Of a DNA stretch of 62,722 nucleotides, positions 9,600 through 18,029 are shown piece by piece. The translations under genes were made by a program, and so were the position numbers. Source of the stretch: Streptomyces verrucosisporus. GTDB taxonomy: Bacteria; Actinomycetota; Actinomycetes; Streptomycetales; Streptomycetaceae. The notes beneath the pieces were generated by a model. That model was given only the letters and a program-made list of their open reading frames with translations, did no database searches and was not told the origin of the DNA. The stretch spans positions 1 to 62,722 of the forward strand of contig NZ_JADEYH010000028.1 in the NCBI RefSeq assembly GCF_017114865.1. Reading direction: 5' to 3'. Numbering within the stretch: position 1 is the first letter of the stretch; each line of letters opens with the position of its first letter.

Positions 9600-10295
9600 A
9601 TGGTGATCAGCTCGGCGAAGGCCAGGGGAACGAAGAAGACCGCGAAGCCCGGGAGAAGCCCCGGGAGAAGACAGGTCCTCCAGACCGCGGTGCTGCTGTG
9701 CGTGCTGGGGCTGCTGCCCGCGACCTGGGTCGCGGTCTCCGCCGGCGACCGCGTCCGCACCGTCGGCGACGCACCCGCCGCCCCGGTCGCGGTCGTGTTC
9801 GGCGCCGGACTGTGGGACGGGGAGCCGTCCCCGTACCTGGCGCACCGGCTGGACGCCGCCGCCGAGCTGTACGGCCGGGGCCGGGTGCGCGCGGTACTGG
9901 TCACCGGTGACAACAGCCGCCGCGACTACGACGAGACGAGTGCCATGCGGGACTACCTGGTGCGCCGCGGCGTCCCCGCCGGGGACGTCGTCGGCGACCA
10001 CGCGGGCTTCGACACCTGGGACCCCTGCGCCCGCGCCCGGCGGGTCTTCGGCATGGAGCGCGCGCTGCTGGTGAGCCAGGGTTTCCACATACGCCGCGCG
10101 CCGGCCCTGTGCCGGGCCGCCGGGATCGACGCACACGGCGTCGGTGTCGCCGAGCCGCACGACGCCACCTGGTACTACGGCGCGCTGCGCGAGGTGGCGG
10201 GCGCGGCGAAGGCCGGGCTGGAGGCGACGTTCACCCCCGATCCGCACTTCCTCGGCCCGCGCGAGCGGGGCCTCGAGCGGGCTCTGGCGGACTGA
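9600..10295 (+). CDS. DUF218 (SanA/YdcF-like) membrane-anchored protein
   Basis: This 231-residue protein has an N-terminal positively charged stretch and one membrane segment (about residues 28-48, LLCVLGLLPATWVAVS). An extracytoplasmic DUF218 domain follows. Family motifs are AVVFGAGLWDGEPSPYL, AVLVTGDNSRRDYDE, MRDYLVRRGVP and LLVSQGFHIRRA. E. coli SanA of this family affects envelope permeability to vancomycin; the biochemical role is unknown. The start could be ATG 9600 or the overlapping GTG 9603, and no strong ribosome binding site is seen. Confidence 0.85.
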   Translation: MVISSAKARGTKKTAKPGRSPGRRQVLQTAVLLCVLGLLPATWVAVSAGDRVRTVGDAPAAPVAVVFGAGLWDGEPSPYLAHRLDAAAELYGRGRVRAVLVTGDNSRRDYDETSAMRDYLVRRGVPAGDVVGDHAGFDTWDPCARARRVFGMERALLVSQGFHIRRAPALCRAAGIDAHGVGVAEPHDATWYYGALREVAGAAKAGLEATFTPDPHFLGPRERGLERALAD

Positions 10296-10457
10296 TCCGT
10301 ACCGCCCGGTGCCCGGCGGCTCACCCTTGAGTGGTATCCCAGGACTCTTTTCGGACAAGGCGGTTGACCGCTCCGGCCGCCGGCGCGTTGTCTGCCGGTG
10401 GTGCGGGCCGCCCCCGGACCTCTCCCCCTCTCCTCCCCCCTCTTCCGGAGCCACCAC

Positions 10458-11732
10458 ATGACCGCTGCTCCCCGCCGTCCCCAGGCCGAGACTCCACCGG
10501 ACCGCCCCGGCGACCCCGGGCGCCCGGAGCGCCCCGGCCGCGCTCGCCACACCCCCCTGTACGGTTCGGGCCTCGACGGCGACGGCCTGCCCGCCCTGTA
10601 CGAGCGGCTGCGCGCGGAGCACGGGCCGGTCGCGCCCGTCGCCCTGGCTCCGGGGGTGCACGCCTGGCTGGTCATGGGCTACGAGGAGCTGCTGCGGGTG
10701 ACGCGCCGCGAACAGGACTTCAGCCACGACCCCCGGCACTGGCGCCTGCTGCGCGACGGACGGGTGCCGGCCGACTCCCCGCTGCTGGCGTTCCTCGACT
10801 GGCGTCCGGCCCTGATGTTCGCCGACGGGCGGCGGCACCGGCGGATGCGGTCGGCCGTCGCCGACGCGCTGGGCCGGGTCGACGGCGGTGAGCTGGGCCG
10901 CCTGGTGCGGGACACCGCCGACCGGCTGATCGACGCCTTCGCGGGGCGGAGCGAGGCCGATCTCGTACCGCACTACGCGCACCGCCTGCCGGCGCGGGTC
11001 GTCACCCGGCTGCTGGGGGCGGACGAGCCGGTCAGCCGCAAACTGGCGGAGGCCGTCGCCGGCACGGCCGCCGCCAACGCCGACTCCGTCCACGCCGGCC
11101 GCCGGCTGGAGCGCGTCCTGCTGGCCCTGGTGAGGGAGAAGCGGTGCGCCCCGGGCCCCGACCTCACCTCCTGGCTGCTGACCCACCCCGCCTCGCTGCG
11201 CGAGGAGGAGGTGCTGCACAACCTGGCCGTGACGGTGGTGGCAGCCCACCAGACGACGAAGAACTGGATCGCCACCACGCTGCGCCTGCTGCTGACCGAT
11301 CCGGCCCTGCGCTCCTCGCTGGACGGCGGGCACCTGACCCTGGACGAGGCGCTGGATCTGGTGCTGTGGCGGTTCCCGCCCACCCAGAACCTCCCCGGCC
11401 GCTACGCCCTGCGCGACGTCCGGCTGGGCCGGCAGGAGGTGCGGGGCGGGGACATGCTCGTGCTGGGGCTGGCCGCCGCGGGCCGCGATCCCGGGGTGCT
11501 GCCCGCGTGCGGGCGGCCGGTGACGGGCAACCGCGCGCATGTGGCGTTCGGCGCGGGACCGCACGCCTGCCCGGCCCAGCCGCAGGCCCGGCTGATCGCG
11601 CGGACGGCCGTGGAGGTGCTGCGGCGGCGGCTGCCCGGCCTGCGGCTGGCGGTGCCCGAGGAGCGCCTGGCCTGGGCGTCGTCGCCGTGGACCAGGGGTC
11701 TTGCGGCGCTGCCCGTACGGCTGGCGCCCTGA
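10458..11732 (+). CDS. cytochrome P450 lacking the EXXR motif (CYP157-like)
   Basis: A 424-residue soluble P450. The heme loop is VAFGAGPHACPAQPQAR with thiolate Cys371. The I-helix oxygen-activation motif, normally A-G-x-(D/E)-T, reads AAHQTT (about 261-266), with Gln for the acid. The K-helix, where all typical P450s have EXXR, reads DLVLW (300-304), so both Glu and Arg are missing. This matches the Streptomyces CYP157 pattern (EQSLW). CYP157 genes normally sit in conservon operons beside a sensor kinase and GTPase, none of which are here. GGAG lies about 9 bases before ATG 10458. No ferredoxin gene is adjacent. Substrate unknown. Confidence 0.9.
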   Translation: MTAAPRRPQAETPPDRPGDPGRPERPGRARHTPLYGSGLDGDGLPALYERLRAEHGPVAPVALAPGVHAWLVMGYEELLRVTRREQDFSHDPRHWRLLRDGRVPADSPLLAFLDWRPALMFADGRRHRRMRSAVADALGRVDGGELGRLVRDTADRLIDAFAGRSEADLVPHYAHRLPARVVTRLLGADEPVSRKLAEAVAGTAAANADSVHAGRRLERVLLALVREKRCAPGPDLTSWLLTHPASLREEEVLHNLAVTVVAAHQTTKNWIATTLRLLLTDPALRSSLDGGHLTLDEALDLVLWRFPPTQNLPGRYALRDVRLGRQEVRGGDMLVLGLAAAGRDPGVLPACGRPVTGNRAHVAFGAGPHACPAQPQARLIARTAVEVLRRRLPGLRLAVPEERLAWASSPWTRGLAALPVRLAP

Positions 11733-11801
11733 GCGGCTCGTCCGGAGGCGGACCGCTCAGGGCGGGGCTCACAGCCTCCGGCCGGGTGCGCTGAGGGCGG
11801 T

Positions 11802-11839
11802 GTTGCCGCCGGGAAACAGCGGTGATCCGGGCGGGAAAC
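11802..11839 (+). promoter_or_regulatory. GlnR box candidate upstream of the nirBD operon
   Basis: The pattern is GTTGC (11802), n6, GAAAC (11813), n6, GATCC (11824), n6, GAAAC (11835). Both b-sites are perfect GAAAC with the exact 22-bp period of GlnR boxes; the a-sites are degenerate. It ends 22 bases before the first gene of the nitrite reductase operon. Confidence 0.7.
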
Positions 11840-11861
11840 AGCCGCGTCGCACGCTTTCCGC

Positions 11862-13217
11862 ATGACCTCGAAGAAGCGTGTGGTGGTGATCGGCGGCGGG
11901 ATGGCCGCCGCCCGGCTGGCCGGGCAGCTCTCCGCCGCAGGCGCCCTTGGCCCCGACGGGGCCGCCGTGGATCTGACGGTCGTCGGCGAGGAGCCCCACG
12001 CTCCGTACAACCGGGTGCTGCTGGCCGGGGTGCTGGCCGGGCGGTACGCACCGGAGGTGATCGGCCTGCCCGCCCCGCCCGCCGCACGCTGGCTGCGCGG
12101 TGTGCGGGCGGTGCGGCTGGACCGGGCCGAGCGGCTGGTGCGGTGCGACGACGGCTCCTCGCTGGCGTACGACGCCCTGGTGCTGGCCACCGGCTCCAAC
12201 CCGGTGCTGCCGCCGCTGCGCGGGCTCTTCCCCGGCGGCGGGCACGAACCGCCCCGCGGCGTGCGTCCCTTCCGCACCCTGGCCGACTGCCGGGCGCTGG
12301 AGGCGGAGGTGCGTCCCGGGGCGCGGGCCGTCGTCGTCGGCGGCGGTCTGCTCGGGGTCTCGGCCGCCCGCGCGCTGGCCGGGCGGGGGGTGCGTACCGT
12401 CCTGGCCCACCAGGGCGAGCACCTCATGGAGCGTCATCTGGACGCCCGCGCCTCGGCGCTGCTGCGCGGGCATCTGGAGGGACTGGGCGTCGAGGTCCAC
12501 ACCGAGTGCCGCGTCCGCGGCCTGCTGACCGCGGGGAGCGCCGGGAGGGGAAGCGCGGACGCGGGAGCCGTGGCCCGCGGCGTGGAGCTGGCCGACGGCT
12601 ACCGGCTGGAGGCCGAACTGGTCGTCCTCGCCTGCGGGGTGCGTCCGCGGACCGGGCTCGCCCGGGCGGCCGGGCTGGAGGTCCGCGAGGGGATCGTGGT
12701 GGACGACGAGCTGCGCACCGGCGATCCCCGCGTCCACGCCGTCGGCGACTGCGCCGAGCACGCCGGGACGGTCTACGGGCTGGCCGGCGCCGCCCAGGAG
12801 CAGGCCGACGCGCTGGCCCGCGTCCTGCTGGCGGACAGCGCCGTGGACAGCGCCGTGGACGGTGGCCCGGACAGCACCGCGGAGGGTACGGCCGCCGGTG
12901 CTCGGTCCCCCGCGTACACCGGCACCCGGGCGCTGACCCGGCTGACGCTGGCCCCGACCCCCTCCGGGCCCGGGGGCGCGCTGGACCTCGCCGCGTTCGG
13001 CGAGACCGTGCCCCGCGCGGGCGACGACGTCGTCCGCCTCGCCGACGCCACCCGCAGCGTCTACCGCAAGGTCGTCGTCCGCGGCGACCGGCTGGTGGGC
13101 GGCATCCTCCTGGGCGATCTCGGCACCGTCGGCGCCCTCGCCCGCGCCTGGGAGGGCGGCGAGCCGCTGCCCTCCGCCCCGCTGCTCCACCTGCTCACCA
13201 ACGATGGAGGCCTGTAG
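11862..13217 (+). CDS. FAD/NAD(P)-dependent oxidoreductase of nitrate/nitrite reduction (NasB/NirB-N-like)
   Basis: A 451-residue flavoprotein resembling the N-terminal reductase half of NirB. The FAD Rossmann motif VVVIGGGMAAARLA is at residue 7, the linking LVLATGSNP near 107, and the NAD(P) Rossmann AVVVGGGLLGVSAAR near 160. The late FAD motif VHAVGDCAEH lies near 292. It has no [2Fe-2S] or siroheme domain. As first gene of the operon it probably feeds electrons to NasA or NirB. It is followed after two bases by nirB. An Ala/Gly/Ser-rich insert (about 325-345) contains DSAVDSAVDGG repeats. Confidence 0.85.
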   Translation: MTSKKRVVVIGGGMAAARLAGQLSAAGALGPDGAAVDLTVVGEEPHAPYNRVLLAGVLAGRYAPEVIGLPAPPAARWLRGVRAVRLDRAERLVRCDDGSSLAYDALVLATGSNPVLPPLRGLFPGGGHEPPRGVRPFRTLADCRALEAEVRPGARAVVVGGGLLGVSAARALAGRGVRTVLAHQGEHLMERHLDARASALLRGHLEGLGVEVHTECRVRGLLTAGSAGRGSADAGAVARGVELADGYRLEAELVVLACGVRPRTGLARAAGLEVREGIVVDDELRTGDPRVHAVGDCAEHAGTVYGLAGAAQEQADALARVLLADSAVDSAVDGGPDSTAEGTAAGARSPAYTGTRALTRLTLAPTPSGPGGALDLAAFGETVPRAGDDVVRLADATRSVYRKVVVRGDRLVGGILLGDLGTVGALARAWEGGEPLPSAPLLHLLTNDGGL

Positions 13218-13219
13218 AC

Positions 13220-15853
13220 ATGCCACGGACGCCACGCCCCACGATCGTGCTCGTCGGGCACGGGATGGTCGGACAGCGGTTCCTGGAGGAGCTCGCGAGC
13301 CGGGAGGTGACCGGCCGGGCCCGGGTGGTCGTGCTGTGCGAGGAGCCCAGGCCCGCCTACGACCGCGTGCAGCTCACCTCGTACTTCTCCGGCCGCACGC
13401 CCGAGGAGCTGTCCCTGGTGGACGAGGGCTTCATGGAGCGGCACGGCATCGAGCTGCGCCTGGGCGACCCGGCGGTCGCGATCGACCGCGAGGCGCGCAC
13501 CGTGACCTCGCGCGCCGGGCTGGAGATCGGTTACGACACGCTGGTGCTGGCCACCGGCTCCTACCCGTTCGTGCCGCCCGTGCCGGGAAGCGACGGCACC
13601 GGCTGCTTCGTCTACCGCACGGTGGAGGATCTGCTCGCCATCGAGGAGTACGCGGGCCGAAGCCGGGTGGGCACGGTCGTCGGCGGCGGCCTGCTGGGCC
13701 TGGAGGCGGCCGGTGCGCTCAGCGGGCTGGGTCTTGAGACCCACATCGTGGAGTTCAACCCGCGTCTGATGGCCCTCCAGGTGGACGAGGGCGGCGGCGC
13801 CGCCCTGCGCCGCACCGTGGAGGGGATGGGCCTGACCGTCCACACCGGTGTGGGCGGCAAGGAGATCACCACCGGCCCGGACGGGGCCGTCACGGGCATG
13901 GCGCTGTCGGACGGTTCGGCGATCGCCACCGACCTGGTGGTCTTCTCGGCGGGCGTGCGCCCCCGCGACGAACTGGCCCGCGACTGCGGCCTGGAGGTGG
14001 GCGAGCGCGGCGGGATCGTCGTGGACGAGCACTGCCGCACCGCCGACGCGGCGGTGTACGCCGTCGGCGAGTGCGCCAGGACCGCGGACGGCATGGTGTA
14101 CGGCCTGGTGGCGCCGGGCTACGAGATGGCGCGGGTGGCGGCCGGCGCGATCGACGGCGAGCTGGGCGGTGCCGGGGGCGCGGGCAGCCCGGGGGCGTCC
14201 TTCACCGGCGCCGACACCTCCACCAAACTCAAGCTGCTGGGCGTGGACGTGGCCTCCTTCGGCGACGCGCTGGGGAGGACGGAGGGCTGTCTGGACGTCG
14301 TCTACTCCGACTCCCGGGCGGGGGTCTACAGGAAGCTCGTGGTCGCCGCCGACGGCACCCTGCTGGGCGGTGTGCTGGTCGGCGACGCCGAGGCGTACGG
14401 CACGCTGCGCCCGCTGACCGGCAGCGTCCCGCCGGTGGCGCCCGAGCAGCTCGTCCTGCCGGCCGGTGCCGGTGCGCCCGCGGCGCTGGGGCCGTCCGCC
14501 CTGCCGGACGACGCGGTGGTGTGCAGCTGCCACAACGTCACCAAGGGCACCGTCCGCGCGGCCGTCACCGACCACGCGTGCACCACGGTGCCCGAGGTGA
14601 AGAAGTGCACCAAGGCGGGCACCGGCTGCGGAAGCTGTGTGAAGGTGCTCACCGCTCTCGTCAACGACGAGCTGGAGGCGAGCGGCGTCACCGTCGACAA
14701 GGGCCTGTGCGGCTGCTTCGCCCACACCCGCGGCGAGCTGTACGAGATCGCCCGCACCCGGCGGCTGTCCACCTTCGCCGAGCTGCTGGACGGCCACGGC
14801 CGCGAGGAGGCCCGCGGCGGGGAGGGCTGCGAGGTGTGCAAGCCGGCCGTCGCCTCGATCATCGCCTCGCTCGCCCCGGTGCTGGGGGCCAGCGGCTACG
14901 TGCTGGACGGTGAGCAGGCGGCGCTGCAGGACACCAACGACCACCATCTGGCCAACCTCCAGCGCAACGGCTCGTACTCGGTCGTGCCGCGCGTCCCCGG
15001 CGGTGAGATCAGCCCCGAGAAGCTGATCGTGATCGGCGAGGTGGCCCGCGACTTCGGTCTCTACACCAAGATCACCGGTGGTCAGCGGATCGACCTGTTC
15101 GGCGCCCGCGTCGACCAGCTCCCGGCGATCTGGGCGCGGCTGGTGGAGGCCGGTTTCGAGTCCGGTCACGCCTACGGCAAGGCGCTGCGCACGGTGAAGT
15201 CGTGCGTGGGGCAGACCTGGTGCCGCTACGGGGTGCAGGACTCGGTGCGCATGGCCATCGACCTGGAGTTGCGCTACCGGGGCCTGCGCGCGCCGCACAA
15301 GCTGAAGGGGGCGGTCTCCGGCTGCCAGCGCGAGTGCGCCGAGGCCCGGGGCAAGGACTTCGGCGTGATCGCCACGGCGAACGGCTGGAACCTGTACGTG
15401 GGCGGCAACGGCGGCGCGACCCCGCGCCACGCCGACCTGCTGGCCAAGGACCTGTCGGACGCCGAGCTGGTCCGGCTGATCGACCGCTTCCTGATGTTCT
15501 ACGTCCGCACCGCCGACCGGCTGGAGCGCACCGCCGCCTGGCTGGAGCGGATCGAGGGCGGCCTGGACCATGTGCGCGACGTGGTCGTGCACGACTCGCT
15601 GGGGCTGTGCGCCGAACTGGAGGAGCTGATGGCCGGCCATGTGGCGAACTACCGCGACGAGTGGGCCGCGACGCTGGAGGACCCCGAGCGGCTGCGGCGC
15701 TTCGTGTCCTTCGTCAACGCCCCCGACGCGCCGGACCCGTCGGTGCGGTTCGTCGCCGAGCGCGAGCAGGTCCGGCCCGATCTGACGCTCCTGTCCGGCC
15801 CCGACATCCCCGTCCGCACACTCGAAGCCCTCGAAGGGAGCACGGCCCGATGA
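13220..15853 (+). CDS. nirB: nitrite reductase (NADH) large subunit
   Basis: This 877-residue enzyme performs the six-electron reduction of nitrite to ammonium in the cytoplasm. The domains are: FAD (IVLVGHGMVGQRF), NADH (VGGGLLGLEAAGAL), a BFD-like [2Fe-2S] domain with Cys435/Cys437 and CTKAGTGCGSC, then the sulfite/nitrite reductase ferredoxin-like and siroheme domains. Siroheme/[4Fe-4S] cysteines are Cys662 and Cys668 (SCVGQTWC), Cys702 and Cys706 (GCQREC). Length is typical. It overlaps nirD by ATGA and lies two bases after the FAD reductase, one operon under the GlnR-type box. Siroheme is probably supplied by the chelatase at 5695. Confidence 0.96.
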   Translation: MPRTPRPTIVLVGHGMVGQRFLEELASREVTGRARVVVLCEEPRPAYDRVQLTSYFSGRTPEELSLVDEGFMERHGIELRLGDPAVAIDREARTVTSRAGLEIGYDTLVLATGSYPFVPPVPGSDGTGCFVYRTVEDLLAIEEYAGRSRVGTVVGGGLLGLEAAGALSGLGLETHIVEFNPRLMALQVDEGGGAALRRTVEGMGLTVHTGVGGKEITTGPDGAVTGMALSDGSAIATDLVVFSAGVRPRDELARDCGLEVGERGGIVVDEHCRTADAAVYAVGECARTADGMVYGLVAPGYEMARVAAGAIDGELGGAGGAGSPGASFTGADTSTKLKLLGVDVASFGDALGRTEGCLDVVYSDSRAGVYRKLVVAADGTLLGGVLVGDAEAYGTLRPLTGSVPPVAPEQLVLPAGAGAPAALGPSALPDDAVVCSCHNVTKGTVRAAVTDHACTTVPEVKKCTKAGTGCGSCVKVLTALVNDELEASGVTVDKGLCGCFAHTRGELYEIARTRRLSTFAELLDGHGREEARGGEGCEVCKPAVASIIASLAPVLGASGYVLDGEQAALQDTNDHHLANLQRNGSYSVVPRVPGGEISPEKLIVIGEVARDFGLYTKITGGQRIDLFGARVDQLPAIWARLVEAGFESGHAYGKALRTVKSCVGQTWCRYGVQDSVRMAIDLELRYRGLRAPHKLKGAVSGCQRECAEARGKDFGVIATANGWNLYVGGNGGATPRHADLLAKDLSDAELVRLIDRFLMFYVRTADRLERTAAWLERIEGGLDHVRDVVVHDSLGLCAELEELMAGHVANYRDEWAATLEDPERLRRFVSFVNAPDAPDPSVRFVAEREQVRPDLTLLSGPDIPVRTLEALEGSTAR

Positions 15854-16284
15854 CCACGGCGACGACCGGAACGAGGACCGAAGTGACGACCGCGGCGACG
15901 ACCGAAGTTACGACCAGGACCGGGACCGCCGCCGTTTCGGGCGAGGACCGGACGGCCGGGTCGCGGGTGGAGGTGCGCGCCGGCGGCGGCTGGGCCGCGG
16001 TGTGCGGCCTGTCCGATCTGGTGCCGGGGCGGGGGGTGGCCGCGCTGCTGCCCGACGGCCGGCAGATCGCCGTGTTCCGGGACCGGGCGGGCCGGACGTA
16101 CGCCGTCGGCAACCGCGACCCGTTCACCGGCGCCCGGGTGCTCTCGCGCGGACTGCTGGGCTCGGCCGGCGGCCGGGCGTTCGTCGCCTCCCCGCTGCTC
16201 AAGCAGCGCTTCGACCTGGCCACGGGCCGGTGTCTGGACGACGAGGCGGTGTCGGTTCCGGTGTACGCGGTCCGCACCCGCTGA
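15850..16284 (+). CDS. nirD: nitrite reductase (NADH) small subunit
   Basis: A 144-residue NirD with a Rieske-like fold (about residues 38-142: WAAVCGLSDLVPGRG, VFRDRAGRTYAVGNRDPF, PLLKQRFDLATGRC). The Rieske Cys/His ligands are absent, which is normal for NirD, so it is structural in the NirBD complex. The start overlaps the nirB stop (ATGA). Compared with usual NirD it has about 35 extra Thr-rich residues at the N-terminus with repeated TEVTT units, probably disordered and produced by repeat expansion. Confidence 0.92.
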   Translation: MTTATTGTRTEVTTAATTEVTTRTGTAAVSGEDRTAGSRVEVRAGGGWAAVCGLSDLVPGRGVAALLPDGRQIAVFRDRAGRTYAVGNRDPFTGARVLSRGLLGSAGGRAFVASPLLKQRFDLATGRCLDDEAVSVPVYAVRTR

Positions 16285-16329
16285 GAAGCCCGGCGAGGGC
16301 GGCGGGAACCGCCGGGGAGGGACGAAGGA

Positions 16330-16368
16330 CCCCGGCCGCGGCCCGTGTGGGGCGGGCCGCGACCGGGG
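16330..16368. terminator. hairpin after nirD
   Basis: A 16-bp inverted repeat with one mismatch (16330-16345 with 16353-16368) has a 7-nt loop. It lies 46 bases after the nirD stop and ahead of the converging xylanase gene, so it may act both ways. Confidence 0.6.
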
Positions 16369-16481
16369 CCCGGCTCCAGGTCCTGTGCGCAGCGGGCGGG
16401 ATCCGCCGGACGGAACCTGTCCCCGTCCGGCACGGCGGCCGCCCTGCCCCGGCGGTTCGGCGCCCCGGACGGGAGCCGGTG

Positions 16482-17897
16482 TCAGCCCGCGGCGCACTCC
16501 TGTCCGCCGAGGCTGACGCGGGTGCCGTCCTGGGCGGCGCCCCCGCTGGTCTGGAATCCGAAGGAGATCGTCCCACCGGCCGGGACCGTGCCGTTGTAGG
16601 CGGCGTTGGCGACGGTGACGGTGCTGCCGCTCTGCGAGAAGGATCCGTTCCAGCCGTTGGCCAGGCTCACCCCGGCCGGCAGGTCGAACTGCGCGCGCCA
16701 GCCGCTGAGGGCCTGTCCGGTGCGGACGGTCACGGAGACGACCGAGCCGGTGTCCCAGCGGTTGGAGACGTTGAAGACGGCGGAGCAGTCGCCCGTGGGC
16801 GGCTCGGGGTCGTCCGGGTCGCCGGGGTCGCCGCCCGCCGCGACGAAGGCGTCGCGCAGCGCGTCGTAGGCCGGCTTGGGCCGGTAGTTCTCGTCCCAGG
16901 GGCAGGCGGCGCCCTGTCCCTCGAAGACGTCCGGCACCCAGGAGTCCCGGTCGCTGACGCCCCAGACGGTGATGCCGGAGCACCGGGAGACCGCCAGGCA
17001 GGCGTCGGCCACCGCGCGGTAGTCACGGGCCTGCTGCTGGAGCTTGGAGCTGTCGGACGGCATCTGCATCCGGATGTCCAGCTCGGTGACCGCGACCTCC
17101 AGGCCCAGGTCGGCGAAGCGCTGGAGGTTCTGCCGGATGGCGGGACCGTTGACGTTGCCGACGATGAGGTGGTTCTGGAAGCCGACGCCGTCGATCGGCA
17201 CGCCCTGCGCCAGCAGGTCGCTGACCAGGCGGTACAGACCGTCGCTCTTGGCGTTGTCGAGCTCGGTGTTGTAGTCGTTGATGAACAGCTTGGCGTCCGG
17301 GTCCGCGGCGCGGGCGGCCCGGAAGGAGTCGGCGATGTAGGAGGCGCCGAGCTGCTGGTAGAACTTGCTCTGCCGCAGCGAGCCGTCCTCGTTGAACGCC
17401 TCGTTGACCACGTCCCAGCGCTGGACCTGGCCCTTGTAGCGGCTGACCTGGGTGGTGACGTGGTCGGTCATGATCTGGCGCAGCTCGTTGTTCGAGAACG
17501 ACCCGTTCTGCAGCCAGCCCGGCATCTGGCTGTGCCAGACCAGGGTGTGGCCGTAGACGAGCTGGTCGTTGTCCTGGGCGAACTGGACCAGACGGTCGCC
17601 CCCGGCCCAGTTGTACTGGCCGCGCTGGGGTTCGACCGCCTCCCACTTCATGGCGTTCTCGGCGGTGACGCTGTCGAACTCGGTGCTGACGATGTCGCTG
17701 TAGGTCCCGTTGCTCAGCAGGCCGTCGTTGACGGCCGTGCCGATGAAGCGGCCGGTGGACTCGGCGACCTCGCGCAGGGAGGGGTCGGCCGCCTGGCTCG
17801 GGGCGCTGAACCCGAAGGCCAGGGCCGCGGCCGCGGCGGAGGCGGCTACGGTCGCCCGCGCTAAGCGGCGTACGGTGCTTACACGGTGTTGCCTCAT
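16482..17897 (-). CDS. secreted endo-1,4-beta-xylanase, GH10 with CBM2
   Basis: A 471-residue exoenzyme that cuts the xylan backbone. A signal peptide (residues 1-36, twin-Arg-like start and a long Ala-rich core ending SQA) precedes a GH10 barrel (about 40-340). The acid/base is Glu166 in DVVNEAFNED and the nucleophile Glu272 in VTELDIRM. A Pro/Asp/Gly linker (about 350-365) and a C-terminal CBM2 follow, with Trp in NRWDTG, SGWRAQ and NGWNGS and flanking cysteines (DCSAVF, GGQECAAG). GAGGGA precedes ATG 17897. It is divergent from the LacI gene, its probable regulator. Confidence 0.95.
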   Translation of the reverse strand: MRQHRVSTVRRLARATVAASAAAAALAFGFSAPSQAADPSLREVAESTGRFIGTAVNDGLLSNGTYSDIVSTEFDSVTAENAMKWEAVEPQRGQYNWAGGDRLVQFAQDNDQLVYGHTLVWHSQMPGWLQNGSFSNNELRQIMTDHVTTQVSRYKGQVQRWDVVNEAFNEDGSLRQSKFYQQLGASYIADSFRAARAADPDAKLFINDYNTELDNAKSDGLYRLVSDLLAQGVPIDGVGFQNHLIVGNVNGPAIRQNLQRFADLGLEVAVTELDIRMQMPSDSSKLQQQARDYRAVADACLAVSRCSGITVWGVSDRDSWVPDVFEGQGAACPWDENYRPKPAYDALRDAFVAAGGDPGDPDDPEPPTGDCSAVFNVSNRWDTGSVVSVTVRTGQALSGWRAQFDLPAGVSLANGWNGSFSQSGSTVTVANAAYNGTVPAGGTISFGFQTSGGAAQDGTRVSLGGQECAAG

Positions 17898-17929
17898 GCT
17901 GGGGTGTCCCTCTCTCGACTCCCCGGAAC

Positions 17930-17942
17930 TCTTTCCGGAAGA
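17930..17942. promoter_or_regulatory. TTCCGGAA operator candidate upstream of the xylanase
   Basis: A palindromic core TTCCGGAA lies at 17933-17940, between the divergent xylanase and LacI genes, with further TTCC/GGAA half-sites on either side. The same core sits before the sugar-binding protein gene (19249-19260). It is a plausible site for the neighbouring LacI protein; binding is inferred only. Confidence 0.4.
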
Positions 17943-18029
17943 CTGTTGGAAGGTTTCGAGGGTGCGCCGGGAACGGTAGAGCCGATGGGAACGCCCGTCA
18001 ACGGTGTGCGCGTGTGGAGGAGAGAGAGC

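Noticed and set aside
13061..15640. 859-codon minus-strand open frame
   Set aside because: Shadow of nirB in high-GC DNA; no family motif.
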